The position numbers and the translations under genes were made by a program. Below are positions 51,540-60,815 of a DNA stretch of 64,000 bases, piece after piece. Source of the DNA: Bog-105 sp965277855 (GTDB lineage Bacteria; Acidobacteriota; Terriglobia; Bryobacterales; Bryobacteraceae); NCBI GenBank assembly GCA_965277855.1, contig OZ255847.1:186001-250000 (forward strand), in the 5' to 3' direction. How positions within the stretch are numbered: position 1 is the first letter of the stretch; each line of letters starts with the position of its first letter. The notes under the pieces were generated by a model. It had not been told where the DNA came from and did not search any database. It was given only the letters and a program-made list of their open reading frames with translations.

Positions 51540-52139
51540 ATGAAACTGATCGCTTCTATTCTGGTGCTGGGGCTAACGGCGGTGACCCTGGTGGCTGCGG
51601 CCGATACGGGTGCTGGACGAAAGGCTCCGGAGTTGGCATTCACGCTGCCTGGACAAGGTGACAAGCTGCTCAGCCAATACCGCGGCAAAGTGGTTGCCCT
51701 GGAATTTATTCTGACGACCTGCCCGCACTGCCAGGCGGCTTCTAAGGTGATGACTGGATATCAGCAGGAGTTTGGACCGCGCGGTTTTCAAGCTCTCGAT
51801 CTGGCGATAAACGCGCTCGACGAGAATCGCAAACCGGCAGACGCGAGTGTGATGACTGAGACGTTCGCGAATAATTTCCAGGTCGGTTTTCCGGTCGGAT
51901 TCATCGGCCGTGATCCGATGATGAGCTTCATGGGGTTCAGCATTATGGATCGCATGGTGGTGCCTCAATTGGTGCTGGTTGATCGTAAGGGTGTGATCCG
52001 CTATCAGACGCCCCCCGGCGATACAGACGAATACGGCAAGCTCATGAATGAGAACACCATCCGGCAACATATCGAAGAGTTGATAACGGAGCCGGCTACG
52101 GCCGCGACGCACCGGGCCATGGCTAGAAAAGGCAGGTAG
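51540..52139 (+). CDS. exported TlpA/redoxin-like thioredoxin-fold protein
   Basis: 199-residue exported redoxin-like protein. The signal peptide is KLIASILVLGLTAVTLVAA. The CxxC active site is TTCPHCQAAS, embedded in GKVVALEFILTTCPHCQ, typical of AhpC-TSA or TlpA/ResA-like folds. The cis-Pro-like VVPQLVLVDRKGVI strand follows. Periplasmic thiol-disulfide exchange is likely; partner unknown. Its 3' end overlaps the tail of the frameshifted DUF3052 frame on the opposite strand. Confidence 0.86.
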   Translation: MKLIASILVLGLTAVTLVAAADTGAGRKAPELAFTLPGQGDKLLSQYRGKVVALEFILTTCPHCQAASKVMTGYQQEFGPRGFQALDLAINALDENRKPADASVMTETFANNFQVGFPVGFIGRDPMMSFMGFSIMDRMVVPQLVLVDRKGVIRYQTPPGDTDEYGKLMNENTIRQHIEELITEPATAATHRAMARKGR

Positions 52140-52311
52140 CTCCGATCTGGCAGAAGTTACAGCTTGAAAGAGCTGGCAAGCTGGGAGGCTTGAAGCCCAT
52201 TCTGGACAATGCTTCTTCTATTTCTTTATAAAGGCCTCTCTGGTTAGAGGCAGAGTGTCTCCTTTCCTGACTCGGCTGCGGGTCGAGCACTCTCTGCGGA
52301 CTCAACGTTCT

Positions 52312-52717
52312 GCGCTTATTTCTCCGTATCACGAACTTCGGACCGGACCACGTTTTGTCCACGGCACAAACTTTCACATCAACCAAATAAAGCGGCAGGG
52401 CTTCCACGCGGATAATTTGGTCGGAAAGGTCAGTGAGCAGTCCGGCACTTTTTTTTGGCCACGAGACCCATATAGTTTCGGATGGGACTAGAAGAGGTTT
52501 GATCTCGGCTAATTGGCTAGCCAGATCTGTTCGCTTAACTACGAACGGAATGAGCCATCTCGATGCCTTGCACTGGCTGCTGTAAAAGGGTCGGGAAAAT
52601 GCCATCTTCAGTGATCGCCACCGCCACGCTGTCAGGCATCCCCGCTCTCCACGTTTTCTGGCCCTCTTTGATTCCGAGTTTCTTTGCTAATGAAGTTCCT
52701 GAATACCCAGCGGGCAT
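52312..52717 (-). pseudogene. frameshifted DUF3052 gene
   Basis: DUF3052 proteins begin MxAGYSGTPLxKKLGIK and continue ITEDGI...GIEMAHLFVVKR..., then LLVPSGTIWVSWPKKS...DLSDQ...ALPL-LVDVKVCAVDETWSGLKFVIRR. Here the first part (MPAGYSGTSLAKKLGIKEGQ through GIEMAHS) and the second (PFVVKRTDLASQ through KFVIRRNKR) lie in different frames, with the break near 52550. One extra base would explain it. The second frame also runs on past the usual end to 52123 with unfamiliar residues, which may be out-of-family tail. Probable pseudogene, or a sequencing error. Confidence 0.72.
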
Positions 52718-52923
52718 GTCATTATTCTCCAACGCTTGTATTTTGCTCGCCATTCAGTTTGGAGTTCCGCGAGTTACGATCGCGCGCAGGCTGGCGACTC
52801 TAGGTCTCTAAGCACTCGCCGGGGCCGCTCCGTTCATTGCGACTTGTTCGCTATCGCTTTTAGGCGACTCGCCGCCATCTCTCGCTGCGGCGGCGTACGC
52901 GGTTCGTGTTACAACAGAGCGAT

Positions 52924-54573
52924 ATGCGAGCAACTCTGGCAATTGCCCTGTCGATCGCTTTTTCCGCAAGCCCTGCGTTTTCGCAAGACGACAAGTCACT
53001 GGAAACTGTAGGCAAGATCAAGCAGGAAGCTTTTGACCATTCGCAGGTCATGGACACGCTCGAGAACCTGACGGATCTGTACGGTCCCCGCTTAACCGCA
53101 TCTCCTGAATTTCAACAGGCGGCGGACTGGGCGATGGCGCGCATGAAAGAGTATGGCTTGCAAAACGTGCATGGCGAGCCATGGGGACCGTTCGGGCGCA
53201 GCTGGTCGCTTGAAGACTACCAGCTTGAGATGACTGCGCCGAGGTACTCAAACCTGGTGGCGGCGCCACTCGCTTGGGGTGAGCCGACCAAAGGAATTAA
53301 AGAGGGCGAAGTCGTGTTTGCACCGATCAAAGCGCCGGACAATCGCTATGACATGAAAAAGCAGGAAGCGGCCCTCGCGCAATATGAAAGCGAGTGGAAG
53401 GGCAAGCTGCAAGGCAAGATTGTTCTGGTGACGGATATCAAAGCTCCGAAACCTGCCACGAGGCCGCTTTTCCGGCGCTACACGGATGCTGAACTGGCCG
53501 AGTTGGCCGAAGCTCCCGAACCGCATGTAAAGCGGAACGTGAAGGTCGAAGATCTGCAGGTCCCGAGCGATTTGGACGAAGCGCGCAGCTACCTGACGAG
53601 CTTGCCTGACTCAGTGATCGACAAGCTCTTCGATCGTTTTGACGAGCTACGGAGCAAGCAAGCGAAGTTTTTTCATGATGAAGGCGTTGTTGGAATCATC
53701 CGGGCGGATGCGCGAGCGCACAATGGCCTAATTTTCGCGGAAGCGGCCGGTCCGCATAGCGCGAAGGGCGTAATGGCTCCGGCCACGTTTATTGTCCCGG
53801 AAGAACAGTATTCCAGAATGGCGCGGTTACTCGAGAAGAAGCAGGCGGTGAAGGCGCGGCTGGCACTGGCTGCCAAGGTTGGAAATCGCGATGTCGACGG
53901 ACTCAACTTGATTGGCGAAATTCCGGGACAGAAAAAGCCGGACGAGGTGGTGATGATCGGCGCGCACTTCGATTCGTGGCACAGCGGCACTGGCGCGACC
54001 GATAACGGAGCAGGTAGCGCCGTAATGGTGGAGGTGATGCGCATTCTAAAAACGCTAAATTTGCCAATGGATCGGACGGTGCGGATTGGGTTGTGGAGCG
54101 GAGAGGAACAGGGACTGTATGGTTCCAAGGCGTATGTAAAGGCGCATTTCGGCGATCCCGACACGATGCAGTTGAAGCCGGAGCAAGCCAAGCTCGATGC
54201 TTATTTAAATTTGGACAACGGCAGTGGCAAAATACGGGGCGTGTACCTGCAAGGGAACGACGGCGCACGTCCGCTATTTGAGAAGATGATGATGCCGTTT
54301 CACGACATGGGCGCACGAACGATCACGCTCAAAAATACCGGCGGCACCGATCACCTTTCCTTCGACGCGGTGGGACTGCCTGGCTTTCAGTTCATTCAGG
54401 ACCCGCTCGATTACGGAACGGTGACTCATCACTCCGACATGGATACGTATTCGCACGCAGTGCCGGAAGATCTGATGCAGGCGTCGGCGATTATCGCGAC
54501 GATGGTTTACGACATCGCGAACCGGCCCGAGATGTTTCCACGTAAACCGATGGCAGCGACAGTGAATCCTTAA
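52924..54573 (+). CDS. secreted M28-family metallopeptidase (with PA domain)
   Basis: 549-residue exported protein: signal peptide RATLAIALSIAFSASPAFSQ, a PA-domain-like insert in the middle, then the M28 catalytic core. The metal ligands are in GAHFDSWHSGTGATDNGAGS (His at about 348, Asp at 360), WSGEEQGLYGS (the catalytic Glu pair at about 394-395), LNLDNGSGKIRG and GGTDHLSFD, with the final His in THHSDMDTY. A typical M28 order. Aminopeptidase or carboxypeptidase of exported peptides. ATG at 52924; a longer frame to 52906 is less likely. Confidence 0.93.
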   Translation: MRATLAIALSIAFSASPAFSQDDKSLETVGKIKQEAFDHSQVMDTLENLTDLYGPRLTASPEFQQAADWAMARMKEYGLQNVHGEPWGPFGRSWSLEDYQLEMTAPRYSNLVAAPLAWGEPTKGIKEGEVVFAPIKAPDNRYDMKKQEAALAQYESEWKGKLQGKIVLVTDIKAPKPATRPLFRRYTDAELAELAEAPEPHVKRNVKVEDLQVPSDLDEARSYLTSLPDSVIDKLFDRFDELRSKQAKFFHDEGVVGIIRADARAHNGLIFAEAAGPHSAKGVMAPATFIVPEEQYSRMARLLEKKQAVKARLALAAKVGNRDVDGLNLIGEIPGQKKPDEVVMIGAHFDSWHSGTGATDNGAGSAVMVEVMRILKTLNLPMDRTVRIGLWSGEEQGLYGSKAYVKAHFGDPDTMQLKPEQAKLDAYLNLDNGSGKIRGVYLQGNDGARPLFEKMMMPFHDMGARTITLKNTGGTDHLSFDAVGLPGFQFIQDPLDYGTVTHHSDMDTYSHAVPEDLMQASAIIATMVYDIANRPEMFPRKPMAATVNP

Positions 54574-54877
54574 TTGGCTGGCCGCGTGCAGACTTTTGCA
54601 CTCTCTTCGCGGTTCACGACACGCAACGTCAAAGTATCAACTTCCGGGTACCCCACTAACCAGTCAAATGGAAACGCTAGACCGATTTACACATAATTAA
54701 AAGCCAAGTTTAGTTTTTCACTGATGTTTTGCATTACGCCGTGGGCCAACTCTGACAATGTCGAGACCCCATAGAATCCTTCGGTCTCGCAAACAGATTT
54801 CGGCAACGCGTGGAGTCAATGTATCGGGCCTAGTAGCGATGCAGAACTTGCTCTTTGGGAGCTGGTAAGTAGAGCTT
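54574..54877. other. 304-base intergenic region, no gene supported
   Basis: Between the M28 stop and the stop of the convergent hypothetical gene, no coding frame with recognisable features appears. It is richer in A/T than its surroundings. A short GTGCA/TGCAC inverted repeat follows the peptidase stop at 54586-54601 without a T tract, so I do not call a terminator. Confidence 0.5.
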
Positions 54878-55303
54878 TCAGCTGCCGCTGCCTGAACACC
54901 AGAGGCGAGCGGTGAATTCGTTAAGTGGGGGATTGTTCGGAATGCGCAAGTCCCGCCTTATTTCCCACTCTAGACGTGACAGCAATTTATCGTGCCTCTT
55001 AGTGTCCCGGTTAATATTCGACACTCTTATCTCATCCTGAAACTCATGCAACGCATCCAACACGCCCTTTGAGCCAATTAGATGAAGGGTGTTACAGGCG
55101 GACGTAAAGCGCTGGTTTCCTTCGGGGCTGGAGTCTGTTCCGACAATACCGCTCAGAGACTGAACGAGTTCCCGATACATTTCAAATTTGTAGCGCTGCC
55201 AGTCGGCTTGTCGCTCTTTGCTCTTGGTCAGATAAAAACTAAGCGAAGAAGCGAAAATAGCAGCCGCGGCGGAGATTATTGCTACGACGACCGGCGTATC
55301 CAT
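54878..55303 (-). CDS. hypothetical protein with one membrane helix
   Basis: 141-residue protein I do not recognise. A hydrophobic N-terminal helix (VVVAIISAAAAIFASSLSFYL) anchors it, followed by a charged helical body rich in Lys, Arg and Glu. It lies eight bases after the HigA gene, in the same direction, so could be a third member of the TA locus or an unrelated cargo gene. No known motif. Confidence 0.6.
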   Translation of the reverse strand: MDTPVVVAIISAAAAIFASSLSFYLTKSKERQADWQRYKFEMYRELVQSLSGIVGTDSSPEGNQRFTSACNTLHLIGSKGVLDALHEFQDEIRVSNINRDTKRHDKLLSRLEWEIRRDLRIPNNPPLNEFTARLWCSGSGS

Positions 55304-55311
55304 AAAAGTTG

Positions 55312-55593
55312 TTAGGCGAATTCGAGCCGCTTCAATTTGATGCGATCGCGCCGGACCTGCGCAAGGTCATACTGTGCTTGTTGAACGAGCCAGCCTTCCT
55401 CCGTTCCGCCGAAAACTTTGGAAAGACGTACGGCCATTTCGGGGGATATGCCTCGCTTGCCGTTGACCAATTCCGAAATCGTGTTGCGCGTGACGCCGAG
55501 AGCTTCGGCGGCGTCCGTAATGGTCAAGCCTAAAGGCTCGATGCACTGGTGCAAAACCACGCCTCCGGGGTGCGGTGGGTTCTTCATGATCAT
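55312..55593 (-). CDS. higA: HigA-family antitoxin
   Basis: 93-residue HigA antitoxin with a helix-turn-helix (ITDAAEALGVTRNTISELVNGKRGISPEMAVRLSKVFG) and the family N terminus KNPPHPGGVVLHQCIEPLGLT. It would neutralise a RelE-like HigB toxin and repress its own promoter. A good AGGAGA site precedes the ATG. The frameshifted toxin lies immediately upstream in the usual higBA order. Confidence 0.93.
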   Translation of the reverse strand: MIMKNPPHPGGVVLHQCIEPLGLTITDAAEALGVTRNTISELVNGKRGISPEMAVRLSKVFGGTEEGWLVQQAQYDLAQVRRDRIKLKRLEFA

Positions 55594-55608
55594 GGGTCGT
55601 TCTCCTGT

Positions 55609-55888
55609 CTAGTGATAATCGAGATAGTCAACGTCCTCGGCATTGCCTCCTGCAAAGCGGAAGATGACCCGCCAGTTGGCGCGAACCGTAACAGCCCAGA
55701 AGCCTTTCATCTGGCCGCCGAGCGAATGCAGCCGAAAACCAGGTAAATCCATATGAGCGACGGTGCGAGCTGCGTGAAGCGTCGCCAGAATATCCCGCAG
55801 CTTGACCGCATGTTCCGGGGTTTACGCCACTCGGGTCATCCTGCTCAAAGAGCCGCTTCAGTCCCTTGTGGCGGATCGATTCAATCAT
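55609..55888 (-). pseudogene. higB: frameshifted HigB-type toxin gene
   Basis: HigB toxins read MIExFRHKGLKRLFEQDDxxGVNPEHVxKLRDILATLHAARxxADMDLPGFRLHxLxGxxKGFWAVTVRANWRVIFRFEGGNAxDVDYLDYH. Here the first part (MIESIRHKGLKRLFEQDDPSGVNP) is in one frame; the rest (PEHAVKLRDILATLHAARTVAH...GFWAVTVRANWRVIFRF...DVDYLDYH) is in the next. One extra C in the run at 55817-55820 (CCCC on the minus strand) explains the shift. The active fold is broken. Either a natural inactivation or a homopolymer error. Confidence 0.85.
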
Positions 55889-56163
55889 CCAAAAGTGTAA
55901 TCCGCCACGTGGCGCATGTCAAGCTTTGATTGTAGCGAGCGGAAGCTATACTTTCTGAAACATCGTGTCTATATCACGCGCAAACCGGAAGTTGGCTGCA
56001 CAACGGCTCCAGTGCGAGACGTAGATTAGAGTTTGCAAAAGCACCGAAGGTTTACGCAACGCTTGTCGATTTGAGCATTGCAAAAACGTAGTGCACTGAT
56101 AAAGTCGAGGGGGAGGCCTCTTCTCAACCATGCTCATCGGCTACTCACACGTTTCCGCCAATA

Positions 56164-56601
56164 CTAAGAAGCCCTCCGCTGAACCCAGTCGGCGCTCTTC
56201 AACACCGCCGGTCCAACCTCGATGAGACGCGGCAGCAGATTGAACACGTCTGTTGGGCTCCATGTTTTCCCTTCGCGTGTGGTGTAACCGGCCGTATTTA
56301 ACTGGCGGGCAATATCGGTGATCCGTTTCTCGTGAACGATTTGCTCCAGAATGAGAAGCAGGATGCTGGCTTCCCAGGTATTTTCTTCCAGATTCGGGCT
56401 TACTTTTGAGACTTGCAGACCGAACGGCACGGTCGTCTGATCGGGACTTGTAAAGACCGCAGCCGTCTTATCCGGCAGGTTCGCTTCGTCAACGTCACGT
56501 TCCCAATCGATTGAAGCAATGCGCCAGCCCGCGGCGGACCGCTGCGAAAAATAATTCAGCGTAACTTCGCCGGTGATCGGATCGTGCGTGCGTTGCTTCA
56601 T
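56164..56601 (-). CDS. hypothetical protein with recombinase-like helical C terminus
   Basis: 145-residue protein. The first half (KQRTHDPITGEVTLNYFSQRSAAGWRIASIDWER) is beta-rich and unfamiliar. The second half (HEKRITDIARQLNTAGYTTREGKTWSPTDVFNLLPRLIEV) resembles the helical C-terminal domain of large serine recombinases (IA-x2-LN-x-G-x-T-R-x-G-K-x-WS). No catalytic domain is present, so it is not a recombinase itself. Possibly a DNA-binding regulator. Confidence 0.55.
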   Translation of the reverse strand: MKQRTHDPITGEVTLNYFSQRSAAGWRIASIDWERDVDEANLPDKTAAVFTSPDQTTVPFGLQVSKVSPNLEENTWEASILLLILEQIVHEKRITDIARQLNTAGYTTREGKTWSPTDVFNLLPRLIEVGPAVLKSADWVQRRAS

Positions 56602-56751
56602 GGTGGGTGAGTCTCTCCGCGCCTTCCGAGAGCAACTGAAATACCAGCAGTCGCGGCCTATCGACCAGCGCGAGACCTTAGCTGTTCTTCGACGTTGGGA
56701 ATTGATTGTTCGTTTATGGGACCTGACTAGGCAAGGCTAGACTGAAGACGC

Positions 56752-58797
56752 ATGGCGACAAACGCGCTGGTGGAAGAGAAGAGTCCGTATTTGAAGCAGC
56801 ACGCGCATAATCCGGTGAACTGGCTGCCTTGGGGCGAAGCGGCCTTTGAGAAAGCGCGCGCCGAGGACAAGCCTCTCTTTCTCTCGATAGGTTACTCGAC
56901 TTGTCACTGGTGCCATGTGATGGCGCATGAATCGTTTGAAGACGACGAAACGGCGGCCATTCTAAATCGTGAATTTGTAGCGGTGAAGGTGGACCGGGAA
57001 GAACGTCCCGATGTGGATCGCATTTACATGCTTTTCGTGCAGGCGTCGACGGGTAGCGGGGGATGGCCCATGTCGGTGTGGCTAACGCCCGAACTGGAGC
57101 CATTTTTCGGAGGAACCTATTTCCCGCCGGATACGCGCTATGGACGGCCCGGATTTAAACAGGTGCTGGAGCAGTTGGCACGGGCCTGGAAAACGGAGCG
57201 AAGCCGGGTGCTCTCTTCGGGTAAACAAATTGTAGAACAACTGCGCGAGATGAGTGCGCGAGCGCAGGTGACATCGAAGCTGGAAAAGGAGTTGTTCGAA
57301 GCGCCGTTTACGCAGTTCCGGCGCATATTCGATAAAACCTGGGGCGGTTTTGGCAGCGCCCCGAAATTTCCACGTCCGGTTGCATTGAAGTACCTGCTGC
57401 GGTTTTACGCCTCGGAACGTAATGATGAGGCACTCGAGATAGTCGTGCAGACGTTGCTGCAGATGGCGGCCGGCGGGATGCACGATCAACTGGGCGGCGG
57501 TTTCCATCGGTACTCTGTGGATGAGCGGTGGTTTGTGCCGCATTTCGAGAAAATGTTGTACGACCAGGCGCAACTCGCCGAGGTCTATCTGGAGGCCTAT
57601 CAGATTACGCGCGATGAGCGACTGGCGAACGTGGCGCGCGATATCTTTGCGTATGTTTTGCGTGATCTGCGCGATGAGGCCGGTGGCTTTTATTCGGCGG
57701 AAGATGCCGACAGTGCTGATCCCGCAAATCCCGGCCATTCTGGCGAAGGCGCCTTTTACATCTGGACTGCGCAGGAGATCGAGTCGCTGGTCGGTAAGCA
57801 GGCGGCAGTGGCTTTTAATCGACATTACGGCGTGGAGCCGAGCGGCAATGTAATGAACGATCCGCAAGGTGAGTTTGGGGGGCGCAATATCCTTTACCAG
57901 GCTGCGAGCGAAGCGCATCATGCAGATGAGCTACTTGAAAGCGCAAAGAAGACGTTATTCGAAGCACGTGAGAAGCGTCCCCGTCCGCATTTAGACAACA
58001 AGATCTTAACTTCCTGGAATAGCCTGATGATTTCGGCGCTGGCCAAAGGCTCTATCGTTTTGCACGATGCGACGTACAAACAGGCCGCCGGGTCGGCTAT
58101 GGATTTTCTGCTTACCAGGATGGCGGCCCCGGGACAGGAACAATTGTGGCGGCGACTCTGCGATGGAGAAGCTGCCGTTCCGGGTTTTTTAGACGACTAC
58201 GCCTTTGTCATACAGGCGCTGCTGGATCTCTTCGAGGCGACCTTTCAGGCGGAGTATCTGGAGCGTGCTCTTACCTTCGCCGGATCTTCACTAGCGCGCT
58301 TTGAAGACAAGGAAAACGGCGGATTCTTTAGTACCGCCGGTGAAGCGCCAGACTTACTTCTGCGATTGAAAGAGGATTATGACGGGGCTGAGCCGGCAGG
58401 AAATTCGGTAGCAACAGATGTGCTGTTCAGACTGGCGCATCTCACCGGCAATCCGGAATTTGAGCGGCGGGGTCGTCTGTCTTTGCAGGCTTCTGCAGGG
58501 CAGTTAAAGTCTCAGCCTACCGCTGCGCCGCAACTTACCGTGGCTCTCGGGCGTTCGCTCAGTGCACCCGTGCAGACCGTCTTTCGATGCAAAACTCTGG
58601 AGCCGGAGATTCTGGATCGTGTAAGAGAGGACCAGCAAAAATTCGAGCCGAATGCCGTCACGCTGGCGCTTGACGACGATTCGGCTCAGAGACTATCCAA
58701 GATTGCACCCTTCCTGAGTAGTTTGGAACGGCGGGGACGACTGACGATTTACCGCTGCGAGAACTTCACCTGTGAATTACCAGAGGTGGTCGATTAA
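56752..58797 (+). CDS. YyaL/SPATA20-like thioredoxin-domain protein (DUF255)
   Basis: 681-residue protein of the YyaL/spermatogenesis-associated 20 family. The N-terminal thioredoxin-like domain begins NALVEEKSPYLKQHAHNPVNWLPWG and holds STCHWCHVMAHESF, with a CxxC. The rest is an (alpha/alpha)-barrel like glycoside hydrolase families: GGFGSAPKFPRPVALKYLLRFY, GGMHDQLGGGFHRYSVDERWFVPHFEKMLYDQAQ and EPSGN-like text, LDNKILTSWN and AEPAGNSVATDVLFRL. Function unresolved. It overlaps the next gene at the stop by four bases, on opposite strands. Confidence 0.93.
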   Translation: MATNALVEEKSPYLKQHAHNPVNWLPWGEAAFEKARAEDKPLFLSIGYSTCHWCHVMAHESFEDDETAAILNREFVAVKVDREERPDVDRIYMLFVQASTGSGGWPMSVWLTPELEPFFGGTYFPPDTRYGRPGFKQVLEQLARAWKTERSRVLSSGKQIVEQLREMSARAQVTSKLEKELFEAPFTQFRRIFDKTWGGFGSAPKFPRPVALKYLLRFYASERNDEALEIVVQTLLQMAAGGMHDQLGGGFHRYSVDERWFVPHFEKMLYDQAQLAEVYLEAYQITRDERLANVARDIFAYVLRDLRDEAGGFYSAEDADSADPANPGHSGEGAFYIWTAQEIESLVGKQAAVAFNRHYGVEPSGNVMNDPQGEFGGRNILYQAASEAHHADELLESAKKTLFEAREKRPRPHLDNKILTSWNSLMISALAKGSIVLHDATYKQAAGSAMDFLLTRMAAPGQEQLWRRLCDGEAAVPGFLDDYAFVIQALLDLFEATFQAEYLERALTFAGSSLARFEDKENGGFFSTAGEAPDLLLRLKEDYDGAEPAGNSVATDVLFRLAHLTGNPEFERRGRLSLQASAGQLKSQPTAAPQLTVALGRSLSAPVQTVFRCKTLEPEILDRVREDQQKFEPNAVTLALDDDSAQRLSKIAPFLSSLERRGRLTIYRCENFTCELPEVVD

Positions 58798-59552
58798 GCG
58801 GTCCGCTTGCGCTTCCAGGCATACGCCGCAAAGATGCCGGCTGCTAGTCCCACCAGAGCGAATGAAGCTGGTTCAGGAACTATCGGAGCTACCCCGTAAG
58901 CGTAATTGGGAGTCGAGAGGTTCGCCAGTAGCGTGGCGATGCTGGTTGCCGGATCGAGCGAGTAGGATTGATTTCCGTTGATGATAGACGTTCCGAAAAC
59001 CGTGCCATGCACATTGGTGAGTGCACCAAAATCGGTGTTCGTCGTGGACCCTATCAAGGTTCCTTGTCCCGTGCTGGTGTTGATCGTGAACAGGTCACTG
59101 CCGGAGGCAACATACAAGACATTCGAACCGGTCGAAACTGCAAGAGAATTGCTGCCGACATTAATAAAGGTGGATCCCACCAAGCTCGCCGCGCCGGTTT
59201 TGGGATCGATGGTCCAAAGCCCACCGACCGTATCCACCATGTATAGACCCGTATTGGTGGAACCAAAGGCGAAGTAAGAAATGCTGCTGTTATTGCCGAT
59301 AGCGTGAGTTGAGCCATCGGCGGTGTTAATAGAATACAGGGTCATACCGCCCTCATCAGCGGTGTACAAAGTATTGCCGATCTCACCCAGACCGGCGCCG
59401 ACGAAGCCGAAGTTCGAGGTTTGAGAATACGATCCGGTATTCAGGTCAAGCTTACCGAAATTCGCCGAACCATCGGTTACCCATGCAACAGCATCTGCAA
59501 AGGCACAATTGGATAGGGCTAAGAAGGCGGCGGCTGCAATAAATTTTTTCAT
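58794..59552 (-). CDS. PEP-CTERM beta-propeller-like protein
   Basis: 252-residue exported protein: signal peptide KKFIAAAAFLALSNCAFA, a body of repeated short strands of the YVTN/DUF4394 type (GGMTLYSINTADGSTHAIG, GLWTIDPKTGAASLVG, DLFTINTSTGQGTLIGS), and a good PEP-CTERM tail (VPEPASFALVGLAAGIFAAYAWKRKR). Probably surface-attached. Its end overlaps the convergent YyaL-like gene by four bases. Confidence 0.88.
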   Translation of the reverse strand: MKKFIAAAAFLALSNCAFADAVAWVTDGSANFGKLDLNTGSYSQTSNFGFVGAGLGEIGNTLYTADEGGMTLYSINTADGSTHAIGNNSSISYFAFGSTNTGLYMVDTVGGLWTIDPKTGAASLVGSTFINVGSNSLAVSTGSNVLYVASGSDLFTINTSTGQGTLIGSTTNTDFGALTNVHGTVFGTSIINGNQSYSLDPATSIATLLANLSTPNYAYGVAPIVPEPASFALVGLAAGIFAAYAWKRKRTA

Positions 59553-59648
59553 ATGAATTGAACTACAGACTCCGTGAAGAATTCTACGTACACTAATCTC
59601 GCATCATGTACTTACCCGTAACTTTAGCATAAGAGTATAGGATATTCC

Positions 59649-59685
59649 TGAACCTGCCCCCTGGCGTGAGACAAACAGTTAAGAG
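59649..59685 (+). repeat. IS left terminal inverted repeat
   Basis: 37-base left end beginning TGAACCTGCCCCC, pairing with the right end 61205-61241 at 30 of 37 positions. The shared GAGACAAAC...GTTAAGAG part is the longest conserved block. Confidence 0.85.
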
Positions 59686-59981
59686 ACACTTGACCGTTCG
59701 ATGATAAATGCTTTCTTCAGGAACGGCAATAGATTTAAGCTGAGGGTGCCGGTGAAGCGGAGACGGGCAATGCTGGCGAGCAACCCGTTGAGGAATAGCC
59801 GGCCGGAACTCATCGCGAACGATGGGCAGGGCGTGTAATCTTCCGGCGCGTCCTATAGCCTGGCCCGGACCCGACCGCGAAGCGGCACTCCGGCTCAGGT
59901 TTACGAGCGGTGACGACACATCGGACCGATAGATTCCGCTATGCCTGAAAAACGCTTTTCGAGGGCCCTCGATTTTTTTCC

Positions 59982-60815
59982 TCATGCGGTAGCCGCCAGA
60001 TCAGAGTTAACCAGATTGGCTTCGAACTCCACCGGCGGACGATAGCCCAGAGCCGAGTGCAACCGCTTTTCGTTGTAGACCTGCTCCAGGAAGCGTGCGA
60101 TAGAGCGCCGCGCTTCGTTCAGATCGCGGTACTCTTGCCGATACACTTCCTCGTACTTCAGCGTTTTCATAAACGATTCGCAGGCTGCGTTGTCATAAGG
60201 ATTTCCTTTGCGGCTCATGCTGATCCTGACGGCGTGATCTCTGAGCAGATTGGTGTAGTCGTGGGAGGCGTACTGCACGCCTCTGTCGGAATGATGCGTC
60301 AGTCCTTCTGACGGTGAGCGGCGGCGGAACGCCATCTGCAGCGCAGCCATCGCGAGATCGTCCTCCAGCGTGCGGTCCAGCGACCAGCCGATGACTCGGC
60401 GCGAGTAGGCGTCCAGCACAACGGCCAGATAGACGAACTCCGTCTCCAGCCGAATATAGGTGATGTCGGCGATCCACAACTCATTCAGGCGGGTCGGTTC
60501 CATGTCGCCTGCCAGATTCGGGTAAATGGGAAAGCCGTGGCGGGAATCGGTCGTCCCCACAAACTTCTTCCGGCGAAGGCAAAGCAAGTTGTCTTCCCGC
60601 ATGATGCGTGCCACGCGCTTGTGGTTTACTTTCCATCCGCGCCGTTTTAGTTCGGCGGTGATCCGCGGCCGGCCATAACAGGGGAACTCCAAGGCGATCC
60701 GCTGCATCTCGCTCCGCAAATCCAGATCGTCGTCCGGTTGTTGGCGTTCCGGATCGAACCGATACCACCCGGCCCGGCTGACGCGCCCGAGACGGCACAT
60801 GCGTGTGACCGTCAT
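59982..60815 (-). CDS. IS3-family transposase OrfB (DDE integrase domain)
   Basis: 277-residue transposase subunit. It has a HTH_21-like N terminus (SRAGWYRF), GRPRITAELKRRGWKVNHKRVARIMRE, then the rve integrase core with the DDE residues in WIADITYI, HHSDRGVQYAS and NAACESFMKTLK, and a C-terminal YNEKRLHSALGYRPPVEFE. Start ATG at 60815 overlaps the orfA stop as ATGA, so translation is coupled. No typical slippery run was seen, in contrast to the frameshifted IS3 members. Confidence 0.93.
   Translation of the reverse strand: MTVTRMCRLGRVSRAGWYRFDPERQQPDDDLDLRSEMQRIALEFPCYGRPRITAELKRRGWKVNHKRVARIMREDNLLCLRRKKFVGTTDSRHGFPIYPNLAGDMEPTRLNELWIADITYIRLETEFVYLAVVLDAYSRRVIGWSLDRTLEDDLAMAALQMAFRRRSPSEGLTHHSDRGVQYASHDYTNLLRDHAVRISMSRKGNPYDNAACESFMKTLKYEEVYRQEYRDLNEARRSIARFLEQVYNEKRLHSALGYRPPVEFEANLVNSDLAATA

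Noticed and set aside
59593..59985. 130-residue minus-strand frame at the left end of the IS element
   Set aside because: It crosses the inverted repeat and the IS boundary and shows no family features, so it is unlikely to be a gene.
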